A program made the position numbers and the translations under genes. The notes below the pieces were generated by a model that worked only from the letters and a program-made list of their open reading frames with translations, made no database searches and was not told where the DNA came from. Of a stretch of DNA of 25,728 nucleotides, positions 5,451 through 12,646 are shown one piece after another (the stretch's first letter is position 1; the number at the start of each line of letters is the position of its first letter). The DNA is from an uncultured Bacillota bacterium (lineage in GTDB: Bacteria > Bacillota > Clostridia > Oscillospirales > Oscillospiraceae): positions 1 through 25,728 of the forward strand of contig CANDCW010000032.1 in NCBI GenBank assembly GCA_947383275.1, read 5' to 3'.

Positions 5451-7034
5451 TTACACGCCGCTGCCGCCGTAGTTGGCCAGCACCCGGGCGGAAGGGTCGT
5501 CCACATCGCAGCCCTTCCAAGATCTGTTGGGCATCCAGAAGTCCGCGATCATACTGCTCTGGCCGGGATAATACGTCTCAAAAATCTCCCGGTAGAGCAG
5601 CGACTCCTTGGTGAAAGGCCGGGCGTGGCTATAGTTCTGCCGCCGGGCCTCAAACTCCCCATCGGTATACCGCCCCTCGGCGTACGCCTTCAGGTCGTCC
5701 ACCAGAGAGTGGCCGACCGCGTCGGAAAAGGCGGCTTTTTCCCGCCACAGGATGCTGGCGGGCAGCCAACTGCCCTCCTCAAAGGCGCGGCGGAGCAAAT
5801 ATTTCCCCTTGCCGTAGGTGTTCAGCTTCTTTTCCGGATCAATGGCCATGACGTAGCGCACAAAATCCAGGTCGCCGAAGGGGACCCGGGCCTCCAAAGA
5901 ATTGACAGAGATGCACCGGTCGGCCCGGAGCACATCATACATGTGCAGCTCCCGGACCCGTTTCTCCGCCTCCTCCTGAAACGCCTGGGCAGAGGGGGCG
6001 TAATCGGTGTATTTATAGCCGAAGAGCTCATCGGAGATCTCGCCGGTGAGGAGCACCCGGATGTCCGTCTGCTCATGAATGGCCTTGCACACCAGATACA
6101 TCCCCATACTCGCGCGGATGGTGGTGATATCAAAGGTGCCTAACAGCTCGACCACCGTTTCCAGGCTGGACAGCACGTCCTCCCTGGTGATAATGACCTC
6201 GTGGTGGTCGCTGCCGATAAAGTCCGCAACCTCCCTGGCGTATTTCAGGTCGATGGCGTCAGTGTCCATTCCGATGGCAAAGGTTTTGATGGGCGCTTTG
6301 CTCTTTCTGGCGGCAATGGCGCACACCAGAGAGGAGTCCAGGCCGCCGGACAGGAGAAATCCTACCTTGGCATCTGACACCAGCCGCTTTTCCACCCCGG
6401 CCACCAGCTTCTCCCGGATGTTTCTGCAGCAAATTTCCAATTCATCATAGCAGAAATGATCCACTTTGGCAATATCGTGATAGCACACAAAATTTCCGCC
6501 CTTATAGTAGTGGCCCGGCGGGAAGGGCATGATCTTGTCCGCCAGCCCAATGAGGTTTTTGGGTTCGCTGGCAAAGATAATGACCCCTTTGCGGTCGTAT
6601 CCGTAGTAGAGGGGGCGGATGCCGATGGGGTCCCGGGCAGCAATAAACTCATTCGTCCTGCCGTCATAGAGGATGCAGGCAAACTCCGCGTCCAGCATGG
6701 CGAACATATCCAAGCCGTACTCCCGATACAAGGGAAGCAGGATCTCGCAGTCGGAGCCGCTCTGAAACATGTAGCCCTTGGCGGCCAGCTCCGCCTTCAG
6801 CGCTTCAAAGCCGTAGAGCTCGCCGTTGCATACGGCAAAGCTGCCGTCCAGCGCAAAGGGCTGCATCCCCTCGGGGGTAAGGCCCATGATGGCCAGGCGG
6901 TGGAAGCCCAGCAGACCCGGCCCGGCCTGAATTACCCGGCTGTCATCAGGGCCCCGGCTGATTGTGCGCTGGAAGCCCGCCTGGACGGCGGCCATGTCGG
7001 CCACGGGTCCGCAATATCCAATGATTGAACACAT
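5451..7034 (-). CDS. asnB: Asparagine synthase, glutamine-hydrolysing
   Basis: It makes asparagine from aspartate with glutamine as the nitrogen donor. The 527-residue protein starts MCSIIGYCG, so C2 becomes the N-terminal nucleophile of a class II amidotransferase after Met removal. R46 (GFHRLAIMG) and the CNGELYG motif (69-75) belong to the glutaminase site. The synthetase domain carries the PP-loop SGGLDSS at 229-235, the LLTGEISDELFGY segment, and the typical C-terminus with WMPNRSWKGCDVDDPSARVL. The start ATG 7034 is preceded by GGAGGA. It lies 100 bp after the type III glutamine synthetase, with a hairpin between, and 17 bp before guaA, so all three are probably co-transcribed. Confidence 0.97.
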   Translation of the reverse strand: MCSIIGYCGPVADMAAVQAGFQRTISRGPDDSRVIQAGPGLLGFHRLAIMGLTPEGMQPFALDGSFAVCNGELYGFEALKAELAAKGYMFQSGSDCEILLPLYREYGLDMFAMLDAEFACILYDGRTNEFIAARDPIGIRPLYYGYDRKGVIIFASEPKNLIGLADKIMPFPPGHYYKGGNFVCYHDIAKVDHFCYDELEICCRNIREKLVAGVEKRLVSDAKVGFLLSGGLDSSLVCAIAARKSKAPIKTFAIGMDTDAIDLKYAREVADFIGSDHHEVIITREDVLSSLETVVELLGTFDITTIRASMGMYLVCKAIHEQTDIRVLLTGEISDELFGYKYTDYAPSAQAFQEEAEKRVRELHMYDVLRADRCISVNSLEARVPFGDLDFVRYVMAIDPEKKLNTYGKGKYLLRRAFEEGSWLPASILWREKAAFSDAVGHSLVDDLKAYAEGRYTDGEFEARRQNYSHARPFTKESLLYREIFETYYPGQSSMIADFWMPNRSWKGCDVDDPSARVLANYGGSGV

Positions 7035-7056
7035 ATCGTTTCCTCCAATTAGCCCG

Positions 7057-7094
7057 CCGGCGGACCCGGGACAGGAATGTGCCGGGTCCGCCGG
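7057..7094 (-). promoter_or_regulatory. Intercistronic hairpin between glutamine synthetase and asnB
   Basis: CCGGCGGACCCGG (7057-7069) pairs perfectly with CCGGGTCCGCCGG (7082-7094) around a 12-base loop. On the minus strand there is no T run after it (CTAATT), so it is not a standard terminator. It could be a partial terminator, or an mRNA processing or stability element that sets the ratio of glutamine synthetase to asnB-guaA. Confidence 0.6.
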
Positions 7095-7134
7095 AGCGTC
7101 CATATTGTCACTCTCACGGAGAGGGACAGCGGTG

Positions 7135-9231
7135 TTACCTCACGCTGAACAGCAAATCGCCGTAGGTGGGGAAGGGCCAGTACTTCTTGGCTGTAAGGGT
7201 CTCGGCTTCGTCGCAGGCCAGGCGCAGCTCCCCCATTTTGGGCAGCACCGTGTCCCGGATGGCGGCGGATTCTTTACCGATATCGCCGGCGCCGGCCAGG
7301 GCCAGCACCTCCTGCTCCAGCTCGTCGGCTTTGGCGGCCATCCGGTCGGTGAGGGCGGACAGCTTTTTCACCAGCCCGGTCTCATAGGCGCAGGCGCAGC
7401 CGGAGACCAGCTTCTTTTTGGCCGCGGCGGTTTTGGCGGTGTCAAGGACGAAGGACTGGACGGCGGGAATCATTTCCGTGCGGGCCATATCCACCATGGT
7501 GTTGGCCTCAATGATGATGGTCTTGCAGTAGTTCTCCAGGGTGACCTCATACCGGGATTCCAGCTCCGCCCTGGTATACACCTTGTGGGAGGTGAGGAGC
7601 GCTACATTCTTTTCGTCCAGAAGATGGGGAACGCAGTCTGGGGTGGTGCGGTAGTTGAGCAGCCCCCGTTCCTGGGTGGCCTCCCTGATCCAGGCCTCAT
7701 CGTAGCCGTTGCCGTTAAAGATGATGCGCTTATGGTCCTGGATGGTTTTGCGGATCATGTCCTGAAGGGCGGCCTGGAAGTCCTCCACACCCTCCAGCCG
7801 GTCGGCGTACACCCTCAGGCTCTCGGCCACGGCCGTGTTAATCATGATGTTGGCACAGGCGATGGAGTCGGCAGAGCCCACCATGCGGAACTCGAACTTG
7901 TTCCCGGTAAACGCGAAGGGGGAGGTGCGGTTGCGGTCGGTGGTGTCCCGGCGGAATTTGGGCAGGACATTTACGCCCAGGCGAACCTTGCCGGCGTCGA
8001 TGCCGTTGTAGGGAGCGTCGTGCTCGATGCAGCCCAGGATGGCGGCCAGCTCGTCGCCCAGGAACATGGAAACCACGGCGGGGGGCGCCTCGTTGGCGCC
8101 CAGGCGGTGGTCGTTGCCGGCGGTGGCCACCGAGATGCGCAGCAGGTCCTGATAGTCGTCCACCGCCTTGATGACGGCGCACAAAAACAGCAGGAACTGG
8201 GCGTTCTCGTAGGGGGTTTCCCCGGGGGAGAGGAGGTTGGCGCCGGTATCGGTGGAGATGGACCAGTTGTTGTGCTTGCCGGAGCCGTTCACCCCCACAA
8301 AGGGCTTCTCGTGGAGCAGGCACACCAGCCCGTGGCGGGCGGCCACCTTCTGCATAATTTCCATGGTCAGCTGGTTGTGGTCGGTGGCGATGTTGGTGGT
8401 GGTGTAGATGGGGGCCAGCTCGTGCTGGGCGGGGGCCACCTCGTTGTGCTGGGTCTTAGCCAGAATGCCCAGCTTCCACAGCTCGTCGTTCAAATCGGAC
8501 ATGTAGGCGGCCACCCGGGGCTTGATGGTGCCAAAGTAGTGGTCGTCCATCTCCTGGCCCTTGGGGGGCTTGGCGCCGAAGAGGGTCCGGCCGGTGAAGC
8601 GCAGGTCCCGGCGCTGTTCCCACAATTTGGCGTCTACCAGAAAATATTCCTGCTCCGGGCCCACAGCGGTATTGACATGCTTTACCTCCGTGTTGCCGAA
8701 TAGCCGCAGGATCCGCAGGGCCTGACGGTTCAGGGCCTCCATGGAGCGCAGGAGGGGGGTCTTCTTGTCCAGGGCCTCCCCATTGTAGCCGCAGAAAGCG
8801 GTGGGGATGCACAGGGTCTTATCCTTGATAAAGGCGTAGGAGGTGGGGTCCCAGGCGGTGTAGCCCCGGGCCTCGAAGGTGGCCCGCAGCCCCCCGGAGG
8901 GGAAGGAGGAGGCGTCCGGCTCCCCCTGAATCAGCTCCTTGCCGGAGAACTCCATGATGACCCGCCCGTTGGCGGCGGGGGAGATGAAGCTGTCGTGCTT
9001 CTCGGCAGTGACGCCGGTAAGAGGCTGGAACCAGTGGGTAAAGTGCGTGGCCCCCAGGGCCACCGCCCAGTCCTTCATGGCTTCGGCCACGGCGTTGGCC
9101 ACGCCGATATTCAGCTTTGCCCCCTCGTCAATGGTCTTCTTCATGGACAAATATACTTCAGTGGACAAATTGGCTTTCATCGCCCGATCGTCAAACACCA
9201 AGCTGCCAAAATACTCCGGTACTGCTGCCAT
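7135..9231 (-). CDS. glnN: Glutamine synthetase type III (GSIII)
   Basis: It catalyses ATP-dependent glutamine formation from glutamate and ammonium. At 698 residues it has the length of type III enzymes (about 700) rather than type I (about 440). The GSIII-specific N-terminus includes FQPLTGVTAEKHDSF (68-82) and FSGKELIQGEPDASSFPSGG (95-114). The catalytic part holds GPEQEYF (191-197, metal ligands E193 and E195), HNEVAPAQHE (262-271) and NGSGKHNNWS (315-324). The start ATG 9231 follows AAAGGGTG. It has its own consensus promoter and a remarkable leader hairpin, and is divergent from a second, degenerate glutamine-synthetase-like gene. It is probably the main ammonium-assimilating enzyme here. 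Confidence 0.96.
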   Translation of the reverse strand: MAAVPEYFGSLVFDDRAMKANLSTEVYLSMKKTIDEGAKLNIGVANAVAEAMKDWAVALGATHFTHWFQPLTGVTAEKHDSFISPAANGRVIMEFSGKELIQGEPDASSFPSGGLRATFEARGYTAWDPTSYAFIKDKTLCIPTAFCGYNGEALDKKTPLLRSMEALNRQALRILRLFGNTEVKHVNTAVGPEQEYFLVDAKLWEQRRDLRFTGRTLFGAKPPKGQEMDDHYFGTIKPRVAAYMSDLNDELWKLGILAKTQHNEVAPAQHELAPIYTTTNIATDHNQLTMEIMQKVAARHGLVCLLHEKPFVGVNGSGKHNNWSISTDTGANLLSPGETPYENAQFLLFLCAVIKAVDDYQDLLRISVATAGNDHRLGANEAPPAVVSMFLGDELAAILGCIEHDAPYNGIDAGKVRLGVNVLPKFRRDTTDRNRTSPFAFTGNKFEFRMVGSADSIACANIMINTAVAESLRVYADRLEGVEDFQAALQDMIRKTIQDHKRIIFNGNGYDEAWIREATQERGLLNYRTTPDCVPHLLDEKNVALLTSHKVYTRAELESRYEVTLENYCKTIIIEANTMVDMARTEMIPAVQSFVLDTAKTAAAKKKLVSGCACAYETGLVKKLSALTDRMAAKADELEQEVLALAGAGDIGKESAAIRDTVLPKMGELRLACDEAETLTAKKYWPFPTYGDLLFSVR

Positions 9232-9262
9232 GTTGATTCACCCTTTCACGTTAAAAACATAA

Positions 9263-9311
9263 AAAGGCAAAGGCGCCTCTAAGGTATAACCTTAAAGACG
9301 CCTTTGCCTTT
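9263..9311 (-). promoter_or_regulatory. Long leader hairpin of the GSIII transcript (attenuator or 5' stabiliser)
   Basis: Two 23-base arms (9263-9285 and 9289-9311) flank a three-base loop. The only two non-Watson-Crick positions are C-A in plus-strand RNA but G-U in minus-strand RNA, so the structure is fully paired only in the leftward transcript. It begins within a few bases of the predicted start and is followed by TTTTTATGTTTTT, as in an intrinsic terminator. Confidence 0.7.
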
Positions 9312-9319
9312 ATGGGCGA

Positions 9320-9348
9320 ATTATACTCTTCCGGCCGGGCTGTGTCAA
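9320..9348 (-). promoter_or_regulatory. Consensus sigma-A promoter of GSIII operon
   Basis: On the minus strand, TTGACA (9343-9348) and TATAAT (9320-9325) are separated by exactly 17 bp. The predicted start is near 9313, directly before the leader hairpin. Such a strong promoter suggests that control acts after initiation. Confidence 0.85.
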
Positions 9349-9385
9349 CTATTTTTTTGATTTTCTTAAATTTATGGGCAGGCGG

Positions 9386-9414
9386 TAGAAAAAATCCCCG
9401 CCTTGTGCTATAAT
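9386..9414 (+). promoter_or_regulatory. Promoter of the glutamine-synthetase-like / ANTAR operon
   Basis: An extended -10 (TGCTATAAT, hexamer 9409-9414) has a weak -35 TAGAAA (9386-9391) 17 bp upstream. The leader is only about 30 bases and contains no obvious hairpin. Confidence 0.7.
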
Positions 9415-9450
9415 ATCCGGGAATTTAAATAAAGAGGAGCGGGAACAGCC

Positions 9451-10665
9451 ATGAAGTATTCCAAAGAAGAGGTCCTCCAGTACGTCCTGGAGGAGGAAGT
9501 GGCCTTTGTCCATCTGGCCTTCTGCGATGTGTTCGGGCGGCAGAAAAATATCTCCATCGTGCCCTCGGAGCTGCCCCGAGCCTTTGAATACGGCATCGCT
9601 TTCGACGCCTCTGCCATCGCGGGCTTCGGGGACGAGTCCCGCTCCGACCTGCTGCTGCGCCCCGACCCGGAGACTCTGATGCTCCTGCCCTGGCGGCCGG
9701 AGCACGGCCAGGTGGTGCGCATGTTCTGCTCCATCGTCTATCCCGACGGGCGGCCCTTTGAGTGCGACACCCGGGCCCTGCTGCGGAATACAGCGGCCCG
9801 GGCCGGGGAGGAGGGGTACTCCTTCCTCTTCGGTGCGGAGCAGGAGTTCTACCTGTTCAAGCGGGATGAAAACGGCGATCCCACCCGCCTTCCCTACGAC
9901 AGGGCCGGCTATATGGACACCGCCCCCGATGACAAGGGAGAGAACATCCGCCGGGAGATCTGCCTCACCCTGGCCCAGATGGGCATCCTTCCTGAGTGCT
10001 CCCACCACGAGGAGGGCCCGGGCCAGAATGAAATTGACTTCCGCTACTCCGACCCCCTCACTGCGGCGGACAATGTGATGACCTTCCAGTCCATCGTGAA
10101 GTTCATTGCCGAGCGCAACGGGCTGTACGCCGATTTCTCCCCCAAGCCCTTGAAAGAGGCCCCGGGCAGCGGCTTCCACATCAATATGTCCGTCCGGGCG
10201 TCGTCGGGGGCGGACTGCCTCTACGGGATTGTGGCCGGCGTGCTGGACAAGGTGGAGGAGATGACCGTTTTTCTCAACCGGACGGAGGATTCCTACCGCC
10301 GCCTGGGCGGCCACAAGGCGCCCTTGTATGTATCCTGGTCCCGGGAAAACCGGTCCCAGCTGGTGCGCATCCCCGCCGGGGCGGGGGAGTACCGCCGGGC
10401 GGAGCTGCGCTCCCCCGACCCCGCAGCCAACCCCTATCTGGCCTTTGCCCTGGTGATTCAGGCGGGGCTGAGGGGAATCGGGGAGAAGCTGGAGCTGCCC
10501 CCTGCGGCAGACCTCAACCTCTACCAGGCCGGCCGGGATACCCTGTCCCGGTTCAGGCGCCTGCCTCAGGACAGGGCGGCAGCGGTTCAAGCCGCCGAGG
10601 AGAGTGAATTTATCCGGGCGGTTGTCCCGGCAGCAGTGGCGGCGGAGTACTATAAAGGGCGCTGA
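9451..10665 (+). CDS. Short glutamine-synthetase-like protein (type I related), altered catalytic loop
   Basis: At 404 residues it is about 40 shorter than usual type I glutamine synthetases and lacks the normal C-terminal tail. Much of the fold is clear: a beta-grasp N-terminal domain (1-105), E130/E132 (GAEQEF), E187 (HHEE), E194 (GQNEIDF), GSGFH (239-243), NRSQLVRIPAG (300-310) and RRAELRSPDPAANPY. In the glutamate-flap loop, where type I enzymes have a Glu followed by Ala-Pro, this protein has GGHKAP, so K289 replaces the Glu that normally deprotonates ammonium. It may be a regulator, a ligase for another amine, or a weak enzyme. It is followed 50 bp later by an ANTAR regulator. The catalytic change is read directly from the sequence; its consequence is inferred. 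Confidence 0.85.
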   Translation: MKYSKEEVLQYVLEEEVAFVHLAFCDVFGRQKNISIVPSELPRAFEYGIAFDASAIAGFGDESRSDLLLRPDPETLMLLPWRPEHGQVVRMFCSIVYPDGRPFECDTRALLRNTAARAGEEGYSFLFGAEQEFYLFKRDENGDPTRLPYDRAGYMDTAPDDKGENIRREICLTLAQMGILPECSHHEEGPGQNEIDFRYSDPLTAADNVMTFQSIVKFIAERNGLYADFSPKPLKEAPGSGFHINMSVRASSGADCLYGIVAGVLDKVEEMTVFLNRTEDSYRRLGGHKAPLYVSWSRENRSQLVRIPAGAGEYRRAELRSPDPAANPYLAFALVIQAGLRGIGEKLELPPAADLNLYQAGRDTLSRFRRLPQDRAAAVQAAEESEFIRAVVPAAVAAEYYKGR

Positions 10666-10715
10666 ACCCGCCGGGCGGGAGGCCCGGAAGATACGCTTGA
10701 GAGGAGGGAAGGGCC

Positions 10716-11300
10716 ATGAGCCTGAAGGAGCGGGTGTACAGTGTGCTGATCGTATCGGCCTCGGAGCGGTTCCGAGACTCCCTCCTCCCCCTGTTGCCCG
10801 AGGCGTCCTACTCCCCCGTGATCACCGCCGCCAGCATCGGGGAGGCCGGACGGGCCCGGAATCTGCGGGAGTTCGACTTTATCTTTATCAACTCCCCTCT
10901 GCCCGACGACGCCGGCATCCGCTTTGCCATTGACTGCTGCCGGTCGGGGGGCGCGGTGGCGGTCCTGTTTGCCGCGGCGGCGGTATTTGACCAGGTCAAC
11001 GCCCGGGTAGCGGAGCACGGGGTGTTCGTCCTGCCCCGGCCCGTCCCAAGGGACGCCATCCTTCGGGGGCTGAATTGGATGACCGCCGCCCGGGAGCGGC
11101 TGCGGGGATATGAGAAAAAGGTCCAGCCCATTGAGGAGAAGATGGAGGAAATACGCCTGGTAAACCGGGCCAAGTGGCTGCTCATCAGCGAGCTGAACAT
11201 GTCCGAGCCCGACGCCCACCACTACATCAACCGCCAGGCTATGGACCGCTGCGTCCCCAAGCGGGAGGTGGCGGAGGAGATTATCAGGCTGTATTCCTGA
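10716..11300 (+). CDS. ANTAR-domain RNA-binding antitermination regulator with pseudo-receiver
   Basis: Residues about 6-120 form a receiver-like fold (VYSVLIVSASERFRDSLLP, then FDFIFINSPLPDD). The position of the phosphorylated Asp is N59, so classical phosphorylation is unlikely. A coiled linker (125-145) leads to a C-terminal ANTAR domain (about 138-192) with RLVNRAKWLLISELNMSEPD and AMDRCVPKREVAEEI. ANTAR proteins bind paired hairpins in leader RNA and prevent termination, often at nitrogen genes (NasR is the model). Clostridia are known to carry such regulators beside glutamine synthetase genes. The start ATG 10716 follows GAGGAGGG. It is co-transcribed with the glutamine-synthetase-like gene, a possible sensor partner. 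No canonical dual-hexaloop target was recognised in this window. Confidence 0.88.
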   Translation: MSLKERVYSVLIVSASERFRDSLLPLLPEASYSPVITAASIGEAGRARNLREFDFIFINSPLPDDAGIRFAIDCCRSGGAVAVLFAAAAVFDQVNARVAEHGVFVLPRPVPRDAILRGLNWMTAARERLRGYEKKVQPIEEKMEEIRLVNRAKWLLISELNMSEPDAHHYINRQAMDRCVPKREVAEEIIRLYS

Positions 11301-11323
11301 ATGAACAAGAGAGGCGGAGGCAT

Positions 11324-12616
11324 ATGAACTGGCTGGACCTGGCACTTTATCTGCTGATCTACTCCTTCGGGGGCTGGTGCGCCGAGGTGCTGTATTACGC
11401 CGTGACCAAACGGCAGTTTTGCAACCGGGGCTTCCTCACCATGCCCTTTCTGCTGTCCTATGGGGCGGCCTTCGACCTGATGATCATTACCCTTCCTGCC
11501 CTGACAGGGAGGTACTGGCTGCAATTTTTGTTTTCTGCAGCCATTGTCTCGGTGGTGGAGAGCTGTTCCGACCACCTCAACCGCCAGCTGGGGCCCAACG
11601 TCCACTGGGGCGGTGAGCGCCCCCGGATCCTGGGGGGCAGCCTGGAGGGGCTGGTCTTCTCCGCGCTGGCGGCGGCTGGCTTTTACATCACCTACCTGGT
11701 AATCCACCCGCTGCTGCTGGGGCTGATGGCGCTTGCGCCGGTATGGCTGAAAAAGGTCGCCGTGTGGGGCCTGTTTGCCCTGATGGCGGCGGACTTCGTG
11801 GGCGTGCTGTATACCCTGCAGACCGGCGGGCCGGCGGCCTACGCCCGCCGGGAGGCGGCAAGCAGCGAGGGGTGGATCGCCGGGCGGCTCACTGCGGCGG
11901 TGTGGCGCCGCCTCCAGCGGGCCTACCCCGGCATTCGGGAGATGCCTCCGGAGGAGCGGGAGGCGTATCCCTTCGCCAAGGGGGTCTGCCTGGACAAGCT
12001 GGCCTGGGTGTTCCTCACCAGCGCCCTGCTGGGGGATGTCATTGAAACCTTCTGGTGCGGGCTGGTCAACGGCCGGTGGATGAACCGGTCCAGCGTGATT
12101 TACGGGCCGTTCAGCTTTGTGTGGGGCCTGGGCGCGGTGGTGCTCACTGTCACCCTCCAGCGCCTGGCCCATCGGGATTCCTTCTTTGTTTTTGCCGCCG
12201 GCTTTTTCATCGGCGGGGCCTACGAGTACATATGCAGCGTGTTTACCGAGCTGGTCTTTGGAACGGTGTTCTGGGACTACAGCCACATACCCCTGAACAT
12301 CGGCGGGCGGACCAACGTGCTGTTCTGTTTTTTCTGGGGGGTGCTGGCGGTGTTTTGGATCAAGGGCGTCTACCCCCAGATGTCCCGGATCATCGAGGGC
12401 TTCCCCGCCCTGGCCGGGAAGGTGGCGACCTGGGTGGTGGTGGCGGTTATGGTGTGCAACGGCCTGCTCACCTGCGCGGCCATGCTGCGGTACAGCGCCC
12501 GCGCCGTCCAGCCGGAGCCAAGCGGTGCCTTTGAGGAGTTTCTGGACCGGCAGTACAGCGACAGCTTTATGGAACGCCGCTGGCCCAATATGATCGTGAT
12601 GGAGAAGGGAGCATAA
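11324..12616 (+). CDS. CmpB-family (putative ABC-transporter type IV) multi-pass membrane protein
   Basis: This is a 430-residue membrane protein with about eight to ten hydrophobic segments. It carries two related halves: FGGWCAEVLYYAVTKRQFCN with RGFLTMPF near the N-terminus, and LLGDVIETFWCGLVNGRWMN with YGPFSFVWG in the middle. The C-terminal signature GAYEYICSVFTELVFGTVFW, then DYSHIPLNIGGR, is typical of the family often annotated as putative ABC transporter permease (PF06541). Despite that label, no ATPase gene is adjacent and no transport role is proven. The start ATG 11324 follows GGCGGAGG and lies 23 bp after the ANTAR stop, so it is the last gene of that operon. A strong terminator follows. 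Co-transcription hints at nitrogen-linked membrane function, which is inference. Confidence 0.8.
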   Translation: MNWLDLALYLLIYSFGGWCAEVLYYAVTKRQFCNRGFLTMPFLLSYGAAFDLMIITLPALTGRYWLQFLFSAAIVSVVESCSDHLNRQLGPNVHWGGERPRILGGSLEGLVFSALAAAGFYITYLVIHPLLLGLMALAPVWLKKVAVWGLFALMAADFVGVLYTLQTGGPAAYARREAASSEGWIAGRLTAAVWRRLQRAYPGIREMPPEEREAYPFAKGVCLDKLAWVFLTSALLGDVIETFWCGLVNGRWMNRSSVIYGPFSFVWGLGAVVLTVTLQRLAHRDSFFVFAAGFFIGGAYEYICSVFTELVFGTVFWDYSHIPLNIGGRTNVLFCFFWGVLAVFWIKGVYPQMSRIIEGFPALAGKVATWVVVAVMVCNGLLTCAAMLRYSARAVQPEPSGAFEEFLDRQYSDSFMERRWPNMIVMEKGA

Positions 12617-12621
12617 AAAAT

Positions 12622-12646
12622 CCGCCGGCTACCCGGCGGGTTTTTT
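12622..12646. terminator. Bidirectional terminator between membrane protein and histidine kinase
   Basis: CCGCCGG (12622-12628) pairs with CCGGCGG (12633-12639). There is an A run before and six T after, serving both convergent genes. The kinase stop codon overlaps the T run. Confidence 0.9.

Noticed and set aside
6964..8703. Long plus-strand open frame of 579 codons
   Set aside because: It lies antisense to the well-supported GSIII gene, has low-complexity Gly/His/Val-rich sequence and no family motifs. It is a by-product of GC-rich codon use.
9263..9311. Canonical ANTAR dual-hexaloop target in the GSIII leader
   Set aside because: Only one long hairpin with a three-base loop is present. 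The two short stems with six-base loops carrying A at position 1 and G at position 4 were not found.
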